From contig NZ_JACIDW010000003.1 in NCBI RefSeq assembly GCF_014196505.1, positions 1 to 64,000 on the forward strand: a stretch of DNA of 64,000 bases. Reading direction: 5' to 3'. Shown piece by piece: positions 44,334 to 53,794 of the stretch (the stretch's first letter is position 1; every line of letters starts with the position of its first letter). This DNA comes from Rhizobium metallidurans. Its GTDB lineage: Bacteria; Pseudomonadota; Alphaproteobacteria; Rhizobiales; Rhizobiaceae. A program made the translations under genes and the position numbers. Under the pieces are notes generated by a model. The model made no database searches. It saw only the letters and a list, made by a program, of their open reading frames with translations, and was not told the DNA's origin.

Positions 44334-45437
44334 CTATCTCAGATTGAGGATCGATTTGATCGCGGTCTCATCTTCGGTCTGTTGTACAACCACCCCATAC
44401 CAGCCCAATCCGTCGTAATCCTCGTAGCCGAGCGTCTTCGCATAGGCGACGATGGAGCCGTTGTTGTCGTAATAGCTGCCGCGCTCCTGCCCATGCTGAA
44501 TTTGCAGGGCAAACCGGCTGAACATCAGGGATGGATTGCTGCAGGCGATGATCCTTTTGGCGCCGTCGAGGATCATCACCGTCGTACGGTCGGCGACCTG
44601 AGGCGGCAGATTGGCTTCCTTGTCGACGATGGCCTGTCCCTGGTTTTCCCAGTCGAAGTAGACGCCGAGCGTTCCGATGAGCTTTCCATCGAGCTTTCCG
44701 CCTTCGCGCACGCCCGTCGCATAGACCAGCGTCGTACGTCCGCCATGCAGTTGGCTGTTGCAGACTTCGTCGACCACGTAATCGCTGCCGGATTGGCAAA
44801 GGATCGCCGTCTTGTACCAGGCTTCGCCAGCCAGCGAGATATTGACGAGTCGCCGTTGGAAATCGGGATTTGCCGACGCGATGATCCGGCCCTTGAGGTC
44901 GGTCAGCACGAGATCGAGATAGACGGTATAGAAGCGGTTGATGACGCCGAGACGCTCGGCCGCGAAGCTGGCGCTTTCCGCGCCGGGTTCCTGCAAGGTT
45001 TGCCAGAGCGCCGCGTCCGTCGCCCACCAGCGCACATCCGCGGTCCGCTCGAAAAGATTGCGAACGATCAGCTGAACGAGCGTCTGCGCAAGGTCGGTCA
45101 GCCGCACGCCTTCGAGCTCGTTGACCAGCCCATCCGCCATTCGGCGCGAAAGGCCGATGCGGCCGAGAACGTTGCTCTCGAACGTGCCGGCGATCTCGCT
45201 GGCGATCTGGGCGAGACGCTGCACCTCGTTGGCGACGACCGCGAAGCCCTTGCCGGTCTCGCCGGCGCGCGCCGCTTCGATGAGCGCGTTGATCGCCAGT
45301 AGCCTGATCTGCTTGACGACATGTGTATTGTCGGCGCTGAAGCGTTCGAGATCGGAGCCGATCCCCTCTGTCACGACCCGCATGGAGCGCGGCGTTGCCG
45401 CCGGCTGCTGGCGTTCGGGTGTCGTAGACGGCATCAT
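44334..45437 (-). CDS. Soluble chemoreceptor-like protein with reversed domain order
   Basis: A 367-residue protein from ATG 45437, chosen because AGGAGG ends 7 bases upstream; an ATG at 45443 would be 1 base from it. The N-terminus (about 44-80) holds the chemoreceptor hairpin tip [24 protein letters not shown], normally C-terminal, with hardly any coiled-coil arms. The C-terminal half (about 150-360) looks like a Cache/PAS-type sensor ([32 protein letters not shown]). There is no membrane segment or signal peptide. It could couple a cytoplasmic signal to CheA/CheW. A small divergent region precedes the DMT gene. Confidence 0.75.
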   Translation of the reverse strand: MMPSTTPERQQPAATPRSMRVVTEGIGSDLERFSADNTHVVKQIRLLAINALIEAARAGETGKGFAVVANEVQRLAQIASEIAGTFESNVLGRIGLSRRMADGLVNELEGVRLTDLAQTLVQLIVRNLFERTADVRWWATDAALWQTLQEPGAESASFAAERLGVINRFYTVYLDLVLTDLKGRIIASANPDFQRRLVNISLAGEAWYKTAILCQSGSDYVVDEVCNSQLHGGRTTLVYATGVREGGKLDGKLIGTLGVYFDWENQGQAIVDKEANLPPQVADRTTVMILDGAKRIIACSNPSLMFSRFALQIQHGQERGSYYDNNGSIVAYAKTLGYEDYDGLGWYGVVVQQTEDETAIKSILNLR

Positions 45438-45702
45438 GAGCATGCCTCCTGAAACAGGTTTAAGTTGTGGATCTATGAAAAGCTATGTGTGCAATAGGAG
45501 AATCAATGCGAGTTTATGGTTCTCAAACTGTTAATGGCGCGGATCGACGCCGATTATTATTGGGCGGTTTCGCCAAATTCCCCGACTTCCGAGGGGCAAA
45601 CGACACATTTCCGGCCGACGCCGCACGCACACCGCGCTTTTCCGACGTTTTATCCTGTTCTTTCGAACGAACCGCTGGCACATTGGGCAGGCATCGAATC
45701 CG

Positions 45703-46680
45703 ATGCGATCCCCCGACGTTCAAATGGTGAATTCGCGAGTTTCTGACATGCGGCCGGTATTCGAAAATCCGATGCGAGGCATCGCATGCAAGATCACCTC
45801 CGTCGTCTTGTTTCTGGGGATGCAGACCTTCATCAAGCTTGCCGGCGCCGGCATCCAGCCCGGCCAGGTCACCTTCTACAGGTCGTTTTTCGCATTGTTC
45901 CCGATCGTGGCTTTCCTTGCCTATCGCGGGCAGCTGAAGACGTCGTTCTACACCACCAATCCGGTCGGTCATCTCAAGCGCGGCACGCTTGGCATCATCT
46001 CGATGGGGCTCGGCTTTTACGGACTGTTGCATCTGCCGTTGCCGGAAGCCATCGCGCTTGGCTATGCCATGCCGCTGATCGCGGTGGTCTTCGCCGCGCT
46101 GCTTCTCGGCGAGACGGTGCGCATCTATCGCTGGAGCGCGGTCTTCGTCGGCCTGATCGGCGTGGCGATCGTGTCCTGGCCGAAACTCACGCTGTTTCGC
46201 GATGGCGGTGTCGAGACGGAGCAGGCGATCGGCGCGGTCACGGTGCTGCTCGCCTCCGTTCTCGGCGGCCTTGCCATGATCCAGGTGAGAAAGCTGGTCG
46301 AGGAAGAAAAGACCTCGACCATCGTGCTCTATTTCTCGATCACCGCCTCGGTCTTCTCGCTGTTCACGGTGCCTTTCGGCTGGGACATGCTCGATCTCGC
46401 TCCACAACTTTACCTGATCGCCGCCGGCTTCTGCGGTGGCGTTGCACAGATCTTTCTGACGGAAAGCTACCGCCATGCGGATGTCTCGACCGTCGCGCCG
46501 TTCGAATACTCGTCCATCGTTCTGGGCAGTGTGCTCGCCTACTTCGTGTTCGACGACATCCCGACAACCAGCATGCTGATCGGAACCGCCGTCATCGTCG
46601 CCGCCGGCATTTTCATCATCTACCGCGAGCATCAGCTGGAACTCGAGCGGTCGGCTGCGCGAAAGGCCAGTTCTCCGTAA
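45703..46680 (+). CDS. DMT-superfamily transporter (EamA domains)
   Basis: A 325-residue inner-membrane protein with about ten helices in two EamA repeats (about 30-160 and 175-305). Conserved Pro and Glu residues (LPLPEAIALGYAMPLIAVVFAALLLGE) are typical of the rhizobial RarD/RhaT-like exporters, including S-adenosylmethionine transporters. The substrate is unknown. The start could also be the ATG at 45724 or 45748; none has a strong ribosome-binding site. It is divergent from the chemoreceptor gene. Confidence 0.83.
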   Translation: MRSPDVQMVNSRVSDMRPVFENPMRGIACKITSVVLFLGMQTFIKLAGAGIQPGQVTFYRSFFALFPIVAFLAYRGQLKTSFYTTNPVGHLKRGTLGIISMGLGFYGLLHLPLPEAIALGYAMPLIAVVFAALLLGETVRIYRWSAVFVGLIGVAIVSWPKLTLFRDGGVETEQAIGAVTVLLASVLGGLAMIQVRKLVEEEKTSTIVLYFSITASVFSLFTVPFGWDMLDLAPQLYLIAAGFCGGVAQIFLTESYRHADVSTVAPFEYSSIVLGSVLAYFVFDDIPTTSMLIGTAVIVAAGIFIIYREHQLELERSAARKASSP

Positions 46681-46902
46681 CGACATGGTCACGAAATTGT
46701 GTGGCTAAGTGTCGCAAAACTCATGCATTTTTGATCCCGAGCAAACGTTCCCACGGAATTTGAGGGTGGCGCGCGAGCGCCCGCCATGCTTTGTAAACAT
46801 GAGCAATTTTCATTTATTTATACACTCTTATGTTGAAAATAAGTGGCGGCTTCATGTTGCTGAGCTTGTGCATGGGCAAGTCGAGCGCCGTCCGGGAGAT
46901 AA

Positions 46903-47769
46903 ATGCCGTTTAGTGCCAGAGACCTGATAGCCGATCCCAGGTTCATTTTGGGTATTCGATTTCACGCAGGCCGCATGCGCGATATGTTCGATGCTGGGCC
47001 AAGGCTTGCGCGCCTGCTTGCGTCGCACCAGCGCTGGCTGCTGACCCAAGTCGCCTATGCGCTGAGCATGGAGCGCGTTGACGGCGATGCATCGTCGGGG
47101 CTGACGGCCACGGCGCTGACATCCGAGATTACCGCCTTCAAGGCGGCGAGCCGCAACACGATCCGCAGCTACATCGATGAAGTCGCGACCTACAAGTTCA
47201 TCACCTGCGTTCCCGGCGAAGAGCGCAAGCGACCGCGCCGCTACGAGGTGGCCGAGACCGCGCAACAGGCGATGGTCGGCTGGGTCTGGTCCAACCTGCT
47301 GGCGCTCGACGTTCTCGATGACGGCGACAGGGCGGAGCGGTTCCGCGCGAATCCCGGGTGGATACGGATGATGCAGCCGCGCATCGCGCGCGATTGCCTG
47401 CGCGATCCGGCCTGGCGCGAGCCGCCAAAGCGGGTTGGGCTCTTCATGTGGAACGACGCCGGCGGGCTTATCGTCGACTATCTCATGTCGAGGATCGATC
47501 CGGAGGATAAGCATCCCGACCGCCTCTTCGTCGGCCCGATCGACAGCAGGGCACTGGCGGCCGACTTCATGATATCGCGCACCCATTTGCAGCGCCTCTT
47601 CGCCAAGGCGACGCAGGACGGCTTCATGGGATGGGACGTCGACAAAAAGAAGCCGCCGCTCTGGATCTCGCGCGCGTTCGTCGAGGAATATTGCCAGTGG
47701 CAGGCGATCAAGTTCGCCTATGTCGACCAGGCGTTTCACGCCGCAAGCGAGATGTCGGGAAAGCAGTAG
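46903..47769 (+). CDS. Hypothetical protein with two winged-helix-like segments
   Basis: Not recognised. The 288 residues have an N-terminal segment (about 36-125) that reads as a wHTH: HQRWLLTQVAYALSME, SEITAFKAASRNTIRSYIDEVATY and KRPRRYEVAET as the wing. A second, similar pattern appears near 216-275 (RALAADFMISRTHLQRLFAKATQDGFMGWDVDKKKPPLW). The middle is Trp/Arg-rich. It has no membrane segment. It is likely a DNA-binding regulator with an unknown effector. GGGAG lies 4-8 bases before the ATG. The 222-base region upstream is A/T-rich, unlike its surroundings, consistent with strong regulation. Confidence 0.6.
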   Translation: MPFSARDLIADPRFILGIRFHAGRMRDMFDAGPRLARLLASHQRWLLTQVAYALSMERVDGDASSGLTATALTSEITAFKAASRNTIRSYIDEVATYKFITCVPGEERKRPRRYEVAETAQQAMVGWVWSNLLALDVLDDGDRAERFRANPGWIRMMQPRIARDCLRDPAWREPPKRVGLFMWNDAGGLIVDYLMSRIDPEDKHPDRLFVGPIDSRALAADFMISRTHLQRLFAKATQDGFMGWDVDKKKPPLWISRAFVEEYCQWQAIKFAYVDQAFHAASEMSGKQ

Positions 47770-47945
47770 ATCTTGGCGTGTTGCCCGAAGGCGCCGCGTC
47801 AGGATTCGCTATCGTAGGCTTGCGCCGCGCATACGGCCGCGCGGATATGCTCGATGGCGTCGATCTTGCAAAGAAGTGAGATAAGGCGGGTCGTCATGAG
47901 AATAGCCGGAAAACGGCAGGGACGGCGGGTGGCCGAACCCTGCGA

Positions 47946-48137
47946 TCAATACTGCTGAAAATCCGCGAAGATGGCGGCCGGGCGCACGATGCGACCGCTT
48001 GCGCCAGTGCCCCGAGCAATCATCTGCTCGTTGGCGGCGAAGCCGGTGCGGCAGTAGCTCTGCGTGGTGCGGCCGTGGCTGTTTGCGGTTCTCAAGGTTT
48101 CAAATCTGCAGTGTGTAGGACGACGAGTGTTGCTCAT
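47946..48137 (-). CDS. Small basic hypothetical protein (63 aa)
   Basis: Not recognised. It starts at an ATG (48137) preceded by an A/G-rich stretch (AAGGAACCAAGGCC) on the coding strand. The product is basic, with two cysteines (THCRFETL and SYCRTGF), and has no membrane segment. It is the only frame with a plausible ribosome-binding site in the 506-base gap between the wHTH protein and the UDG gene. The remainder of the gap (47770-47945 and 48138-48275) holds an A/T-rich stretch but nothing I can name. Coding status uncertain. Confidence 0.4.
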   Translation of the reverse strand: MSNTRRPTHCRFETLRTANSHGRTTQSYCRTGFAANEQMIARGTGASGRIVRPAAIFADFQQY

Positions 48138-48275
48138 GGCCTTGGTTCCTTATGATTCCTCCCAAGACACACTGATAATATTGCAGCGCACAATGGGTTT
48201 CACAAGGCATAGGAATACGCGGCAGGAATGCGCTATGCGCATGGCTATTGTCGCAAATCTGTCAATGTTGGTTAT

Positions 48276-49160
48276 TTAGGAGGCAGAATTGATTTCCGTC
48301 AATTTTTCCTGAAATGCCAATAAATCGTTCCAGGCCAAGCGCTTATTGACCGGAGCGGTCAAGAGATCCTGCGGATGCAGCGTGGCGATGGCGGGGACGA
48401 CGCGGTCGCCTGCGGCAATTTCTCGCCACTGGCCGCGCAAGCCGTGAATGGTGTCGCCTTCGCCGAAAAACACCCGCGCCGCGAAATTGCCGAGCAGGAG
48501 AATCACTTTCGGCTCGGCAAGCGCGATCTGCCGCTCGATGAAGGGACGGCAGATGTCCATCTCCGCCGGCGAGGCGACGCGATTGCCCGGCGGGCGCCAT
48601 GGAATGACCTGGGTCAGGAGGATGCCGGCGCGGTCGAGCCCGATCGCGGCAAGCATCTTGTCCAGCAACTGGCCGGGGCGCCCTGCGAAAGGTTGCCCCT
48701 CGCGATCGTCCTCCGCGCCGGGCGCCGAGCCGATCAGCATGATACCGCTCGCAGCATCTCCGCTGGCAAAGATCGTCGAGCGCGCGCTGTGCTTGAGATT
48801 GCAGCCATTGAAGGCCTCGAGCGCGGTCTTCAGTTCCAACAGCGAACGCGCGCTTTCGGCGGCGAAGCGTGCCTGCTGGATCGCTTCGCTGTCAGGGATC
48901 GCTGGCTGCGGACGCTGTGCCGAGCGCTCGGGTTGGGCCGCGCCGCGCTGCGTGGAGGCGGTCGCCGCACGCGAAGCCGTTTCACGCGCTTCCGGAGCCT
49001 GTGGGGCAGGGGCGGCGCTGCGTCGCGCCGCCTTCATCGCCTCGAATTCGGCGAAGCGATCGACGGCCTCGTCCTCCAGCAGCCACTCGACGCCGGCATC
49101 CGCATGGAAATGCAGAAGTGCTGCGAGTTCGCCCGGAGAGAGGTCGTTGACGGAGATCAT
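48276..49160 (-). CDS. Family 4-like uracil-DNA glycosylase lacking cluster cysteines
   Basis: A 294-residue base-excision enzyme. A helical N-terminus and Ala/Gln-rich linker (1-100) precede the UDG fold. Motif A is GSAPGAEDD at 144-152, then EGQPFAGRPG; motif B is HPQDLL at 262-267. In classic family 4 enzymes four Cys hold a 4Fe-4S cluster; here only Cys120 (GCNL) and Cys204 (ICRPF) remain, while the first is Phe117 and the third Trp188 (IPWRPPGNR). The Glu of the usual GEAPG is Ser. It probably lacks the cluster; uracil excision is inferred. Confidence 0.82.
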   Translation of the reverse strand: MISVNDLSPGELAALLHFHADAGVEWLLEDEAVDRFAEFEAMKAARRSAAPAPQAPEARETASRAATASTQRGAAQPERSAQRPQPAIPDSEAIQQARFAAESARSLLELKTALEAFNGCNLKHSARSTIFASGDAASGIMLIGSAPGAEDDREGQPFAGRPGQLLDKMLAAIGLDRAGILLTQVIPWRPPGNRVASPAEMDICRPFIERQIALAEPKVILLLGNFAARVFFGEGDTIHGLRGQWREIAAGDRVVPAIATLHPQDLLTAPVNKRLAWNDLLAFQEKLTEINSAS

Positions 49161-49219
49161 GGGCGCGACATTACCGAAGCCAGGGCCTCAATGAAAGTGC
49201 GCAGCCGCCACATCCCGGC

Positions 49220-50512
49220 CTATTGCACTGTCCATTGCGCGATATCGTCGCGTTCGCCGATCAGCGCCAGGCCGTGCGCGATCGAGAGCATCTCGCCGCC
49301 GGTCTCGATGCGATCGGTGTCGAAGCGCTCGGTGAAGATGCGACGCACCGCCGGAACGAAGGATGTGCCGCCGGTGAGGAACACCTTGTCGATCGTGCCC
49401 GCTTCGGTGTTGGTCTTTTCGAGCACATCATCGAGCGCGCCTTCGATGCGCGCGAGATCGTCTGAAATCCAGCTTTCGAAATCGGCGCGTGCCACCATGC
49501 GCTTTCCGGCGCGTCCGAGCGGCGAGAAGTTGAATTCGGCTTCATCGGCCGCCGACAGCGCCATCTTCGTGGCCGACACGGCCTGATACAGCGGGTAGCC
49601 TTCGTCGTGGTCGACGAGATCGATGAAGAGTTCCAGCTTCTCGGGTTCGAGTGCGGTCCTGACGAGCTTCTTAAGATCCTCATATTCGCGCGAGGTCTTG
49701 AAGATCGACAGCTGGTTCCAGCGGCTGAAGCTGGAGTAGTAGTTGGTCGGCACTTCAAGGATCTTGTCGAAGCTCTTGAAATGACTCCCCTTGCCGATTT
49801 CGGGCGCGACGACGTTGTCGATGATGCGTGCGTCGAAGTGATCGCCAGCAATGCCGACGCCGGAATGGCCGATCGGCGTAGCTTTCAGCTGGCCGCCGAC
49901 GGTCTCGAAGCGGATCAGCGAATAGTCTGTCGTGCCGCCGCCGAAGTCGGCGACCAGCACGGTCGCGTCGCTTTTCAGGTTTTGCGCGAAGTAGAAGGCG
50001 GCCGCGACCGGCTCATAGACATAGTGCACCTCCGGAAAGCCGAAGCGCGACAGCGCCTCGTTGTAGCGCTGCGTCGCCAGCACAGGATCGGGGCTCGCGC
50101 CGGCGAAATGCACCGGCCGGCCGGCGACGATGCGCGCCACGTCCGACGGCCAGTTGCTGCCGGCGTAATTGCTGAGGCGGCGGATGAACACCTCCATCAG
50201 GTCCTCGAAGCTGTGGCGCTTGGCGTAAATCAGCGTGCCCTGGAAGAGGGCGCTGGCGGCGAATGTCTTGATCGACTGCAGAAAGCGACAGTCACCGGGA
50301 TTGTCGATGAACTGGCGGATCGCCGCATGGCCCGCCTCGACCTTCAGCGCCGAAGCGCCGAGCTTGCCGTCCTTCATGAAGGACAGCGCCGTACGCATGC
50401 TGTCGCTTTCGCCCGCCGAGCTGGTGAAGCCCATCGAATGGGTGGTCTTGCCGTCCGCGGTCGCAAGTACGGTGTTGGTCGTGCCAAAGTCCAGACCTAG
50501 CGCTTGAGCCAT
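49220..50512 (-). CDS. Hsp70-family protein (YegD-like)
   Basis: A 430-residue actin-fold ATPase without the DnaK substrate-binding domain. Phosphate-1 loop GLDFGTTNTVLA at the start, phosphate-2 ADFGGGTTDYSL in the middle, adenosine-binding LTGGTSFVPAVRRIF near the C-terminus. The length and lack of a C-terminal lid match the YegD group. The ATG at 50512 is preferred because GAGAGG lies 7 bases upstream and the fold begins immediately; the frame is open a further 44 codons. Client proteins unknown. Confidence 0.88.
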   Translation of the reverse strand: MAQALGLDFGTTNTVLATADGKTTHSMGFTSSAGESDSMRTALSFMKDGKLGASALKVEAGHAAIRQFIDNPGDCRFLQSIKTFAASALFQGTLIYAKRHSFEDLMEVFIRRLSNYAGSNWPSDVARIVAGRPVHFAGASPDPVLATQRYNEALSRFGFPEVHYVYEPVAAAFYFAQNLKSDATVLVADFGGGTTDYSLIRFETVGGQLKATPIGHSGVGIAGDHFDARIIDNVVAPEIGKGSHFKSFDKILEVPTNYYSSFSRWNQLSIFKTSREYEDLKKLVRTALEPEKLELFIDLVDHDEGYPLYQAVSATKMALSAADEAEFNFSPLGRAGKRMVARADFESWISDDLARIEGALDDVLEKTNTEAGTIDKVFLTGGTSFVPAVRRIFTERFDTDRIETGGEMLSIAHGLALIGERDDIAQWTVQ

Positions 50513-50653
50513 GCTCGCACCTCTCAATGTCGATCGTTGCTGGAGACTGGAGCAATCGCTCCGCCGGGGCGCCAAGGGACGCCCGAATTCAGGAGGGCGC
50601 GTGATGCCACAGCGGTCTGTCTTATTCAAGACGCGGAAGCGCAAAATGAAACG

Positions 50654-50671
50654 GGGCGCCGATGGGCGCCC
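50654..50671 (-). terminator. Terminator of the RND efflux operon
   Basis: Reading leftwards, 7-bp stem GGGCGCC/GGCGCCC with loop CATC, then CGTTTCATTTT. It lies 6 bases after the RND pump stop. T-rich but interrupted run. Confidence 0.6.
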
Positions 50672-50677
50672 GTGACA

Positions 50678-53600
50678 TCATTCCGCCGCGATGGCCCGCG
50701 TTGGCTCCTCGTCCAGGTCTTCGGTCTTCTTTCGCCCGAAGCTGAGCAGCCAGTCGCTGAGTTTTCCCATCTCGACGAAGATGACGGGCGTGATGAACAG
50801 CGTCAGTGCCTGGCTGACGATGAGGCCGCCGACGACGGCGATGCCGAGCGGCTGGCGCAGCTCCGAACTCGCGCCCGAGCCGAGCGCGATCGGGAGCGCC
50901 CCGAGCAGCGCGCAGAACGTCGTCATCATGATCGGCCGGAAACGCCGCACGCAGGCTTCGTGGATGGCCTCGGACGAGGTCATGCCGGTGCCGGAGCGCA
51001 GGTTCTCCAGCGCCACGTCGATCATCATGATCGCGTTCTTCTTGACGATGCCGATCAGCATCAGGAGGCCGATCAGCGCGATGATCGACAGGTCGAAGCC
51101 CATGACTTTCAGCGCCAGAAGCGCGCCGAGTGCGGCGGCCGGCAGGCCGGACAGGATCGTCAGAGGGTGTATGAAGCTCTCGTAGAGGACGCCGAGAACG
51201 ACATAGATCGTCAGCACCGCCGCCAGGATCAAGAGCGGCGTATTGCTCTGCGATTGCTCGAAGATCTGCGCCGTGCCGCCATAGGACGTGAACACGTCCG
51301 CTGGCATGTCGATGTCCTTCTTGATCTGGTCGATCGCCGCCGTCGCATCGCCGAGCGCTTGCCCGGCGGGCAGGTTGAACGATACCGTGGTCGAGACCAG
51401 CTGCCCGGTCTGGTTGATCGTCACTGGACCGGTCGTGCGTTGCACGGTGGCGAAGTTCGACAGCGGAACCAGCGCGCCGCTCGACGAGGCCACGCGGATG
51501 CCCTGAAGTTTCTGGTCGTCCCAGGGCGCGTTGGTGTCGTACTCGACGAGCACGTCGTAACTGTCGCCGGTCGACTGGATCTGCGCGGCCGCATATCCGC
51601 CGAACGCTTCCTGCAGCGTCGTCCGCAGCTGGTCGTCGGTGATGCCGAAGGCGGCGGCCTTTTCGGTGTCGACCTTGATATCGGCCTGCAGCGCGTTGTT
51701 CTGCGCGTCCGATGTCACGTCGGTAAAGCGCGGATCGCCGTGCATCGCCTGCTGGATCTTGTTGGCCCACAGGTTTGTCTGGTCGGCGCTGAGCGCCTGA
51801 ACCACCAGCTGATACTGGCTGGCGGTCTGCCGCCCGCCAAAGCGCAAGCTCTGCTGCGGCGTGATGAAGGCCTGCAATCCGGGGATCTTGCCGATGCTGG
51901 CGCGCAGTTCGCGCAGCGTCTGGTCGAGCGGCGGCCGGTCCTTCTTGTCCTTCAATTCGACGAACATCGTGCCGTTGTTGAGCGGGCTGCGGGCATTGCC
52001 GCCGACGATCGACATGACGTGGTTGACTGCCGGGTTCTGCTTGACGAGCGCCGCCGCCTGGTTCTGCAGGTCCTTCATCGCCGGGTAGGAGATGTCCTGG
52101 CGGGCGCGGGTGGAAATGTTGAGGCGGCCGATATCCTCGGTCGGGAAGAAGCTCGTCGGCAGCGTCATGAACAGGTAGACCGTCAGGCCGATCGAGGCGA
52201 GAAACAGCCCGAGAATGGCCGGGCGATGCGCCAGGCACCAGCCAACGGCGCGGTCGTAGCCGCGCAGCGTCCGCTCGAAGCCGGCGTCGAACCAGCGGAT
52301 GAAGAAGGGTGGCTGGCTATGGCCGCTGCCGAGCCGCGAGGCCAGCATCGGCGTCACCGTCAGCGACACGATGGCGGATGCGACGATGGCGATCGCCACC
52401 ACCATGCCGAACTCGTTGAAGATGCGCCCGACCACGCCGCCCATCAGAAGGATCGGGATGAACACCGCGATCAGCGAGACGGACATGGAAACGATCGTGT
52501 AGCTGACCTCGCCCGAGCCCTTGATCGCCGCTTCCAGCATCGGCATCCCGCCCTCGACGTGCCGGAGGATGTTTTCCAGCATCACGATCGCGTCGTCGAC
52601 GACGAGGCCGACGGCGAGCGTCAGCCCGAGCAGCGAGATATTGTCGACGCTGTAGCCCAGCACATACATCATCCCGAAAGTCGTGATCAGCGACAACGGC
52701 ACGGCGAGGCCCGGGATCAGCGTTGCCGTCAGATGGCCGGTGAACAGGTAGATGACGAGTACGACGAGGCCGATCGTCAGGAACAGCGTGAACTTCACGT
52801 CCGAGATCGCGTCGCGGATCGGCTTGGCCGAATCGTTCATCACCTGCGTCGTCACCGATCCCGGTATCTCGGCGTGCAGCGCCGGCAGTTTCGCATTGAT
52901 CGCATCGACCACGGCGACGGTGTTGGCGTCCGGCTGGCGCTGGATCGCCAGGATGATGCTCTGCTTGCCGTCGTACCAGCTGCCGGTGTTCTGGTTCTCG
53001 ACGCTGTCCTCGACATCGGCGACATCGCTGAGATGGATCGGCGCGCCGCCGGGATTGGCGATGACGAGGCTGCGGAACTGTTCGGCGTTGGTACGCTGCG
53101 TGTCGGCGTTGATCGTCATGCTCTGGCTGTCGTTCTGCAGGGTGCCGACGGGAACCTGACTATTGGCGGCCTGGATCGCCTTGTTGACCGTATCGATGCC
53201 AAGACCACGGTTCAGCAGCTTGTTCGGATCGACCTCGACGCGCACGGCATAGGTCTGGGCGCCGAATACCGAGACCTCGGCGACGCCGGGCAGGGTGGAG
53301 AGCGATGGCGAGATGATGTTCTCGGCGATTTCATCGAGCTTGCTACGCGGCATCGTATCGCTCTGCACGGCGAGCAGCATGACGGGGGCGTCGGCCGGGT
53401 TGGTCTTTCTATAGCTCGGCGGCGTCGTCATGTTGTCGGGCAGCTGCCGCGTCGCATGCGAGATCGCCGCCTGAACGTCGGCGGCGGCCGCGTCGATATT
53501 GCGGTTGAGATCGAACTGCAGCACGATGCTGGTGTTGCCGAGCGAGTTGGTGGCGCTGATCTCGCTGATCCCGGGGATCGTCTCGAACTGCTTGATGAGA

Positions 53601-53794
53601 GGTGTCGCGACCGACGTCGCCATCGTCTTCGGCGAGGCGCCGGTCAGTGCCGCCGAGACGTTGATCGTCGGGAAATCGACCTGCGGCAGGGCTGCCACCG
53701 GCACCAGCTGATAACCGGCGATGCCGGCAAGCACGGCGCCGATGGCGAGAAGCGTGGTGGCGACGGGGCGCCGGATACAGAAATTCGGTATCAT
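50678..53794 (-). CDS. RND efflux pump (HAE1 family, MdtB/MdtC-type)
   Basis: A 1038-residue inner-membrane pump that drives drugs out using the proton gradient. First helix after IPNFCIRRPVATTLLAIGAV; helix 4 contains the proton-relay pair in GLVVDDAIVMLENI; the large periplasmic loops have the usual NTDAQ-like and porter segments. Twelve helices are traceable. It overlaps its adaptor gene by 4 bases, so the two form an operon. No outer-membrane TolC-type gene and no regulator lie next to it. Substrates unknown. Confidence 0.93.
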   Translation of the reverse strand: MIPNFCIRRPVATTLLAIGAVLAGIAGYQLVPVAALPQVDFPTINVSAALTGASPKTMATSVATPLIKQFETIPGISEISATNSLGNTSIVLQFDLNRNIDAAAADVQAAISHATRQLPDNMTTPPSYRKTNPADAPVMLLAVQSDTMPRSKLDEIAENIISPSLSTLPGVAEVSVFGAQTYAVRVEVDPNKLLNRGLGIDTVNKAIQAANSQVPVGTLQNDSQSMTINADTQRTNAEQFRSLVIANPGGAPIHLSDVADVEDSVENQNTGSWYDGKQSIILAIQRQPDANTVAVVDAINAKLPALHAEIPGSVTTQVMNDSAKPIRDAISDVKFTLFLTIGLVVLVIYLFTGHLTATLIPGLAVPLSLITTFGMMYVLGYSVDNISLLGLTLAVGLVVDDAIVMLENILRHVEGGMPMLEAAIKGSGEVSYTIVSMSVSLIAVFIPILLMGGVVGRIFNEFGMVVAIAIVASAIVSLTVTPMLASRLGSGHSQPPFFIRWFDAGFERTLRGYDRAVGWCLAHRPAILGLFLASIGLTVYLFMTLPTSFFPTEDIGRLNISTRARQDISYPAMKDLQNQAAALVKQNPAVNHVMSIVGGNARSPLNNGTMFVELKDKKDRPPLDQTLRELRASIGKIPGLQAFITPQQSLRFGGRQTASQYQLVVQALSADQTNLWANKIQQAMHGDPRFTDVTSDAQNNALQADIKVDTEKAAAFGITDDQLRTTLQEAFGGYAAAQIQSTGDSYDVLVEYDTNAPWDDQKLQGIRVASSSGALVPLSNFATVQRTTGPVTINQTGQLVSTTVSFNLPAGQALGDATAAIDQIKKDIDMPADVFTSYGGTAQIFEQSQSNTPLLILAAVLTIYVVLGVLYESFIHPLTILSGLPAAALGALLALKVMGFDLSIIALIGLLMLIGIVKKNAIMMIDVALENLRSGTGMTSSEAIHEACVRRFRPIMMTTFCALLGALPIALGSGASSELRQPLGIAVVGGLIVSQALTLFITPVIFVEMGKLSDWLLSFGRKKTEDLDEEPTRAIAAE

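Noticed and set aside
45506..45730. 74-codon frame with AGGAG 5 bases upstream of ATG, between the chemoreceptor and DMT genes
   Set aside because: Good ribosome-binding site, but the product is Arg-rich with no pattern and runs into the transporter gene. It may be chance.
47801..47898. 32-codon frame on the - strand (starts MTTRLISLLCKIDA)
   Set aside because: It looks amphipathic, but no ribosome-binding site precedes it and it is too short to judge.
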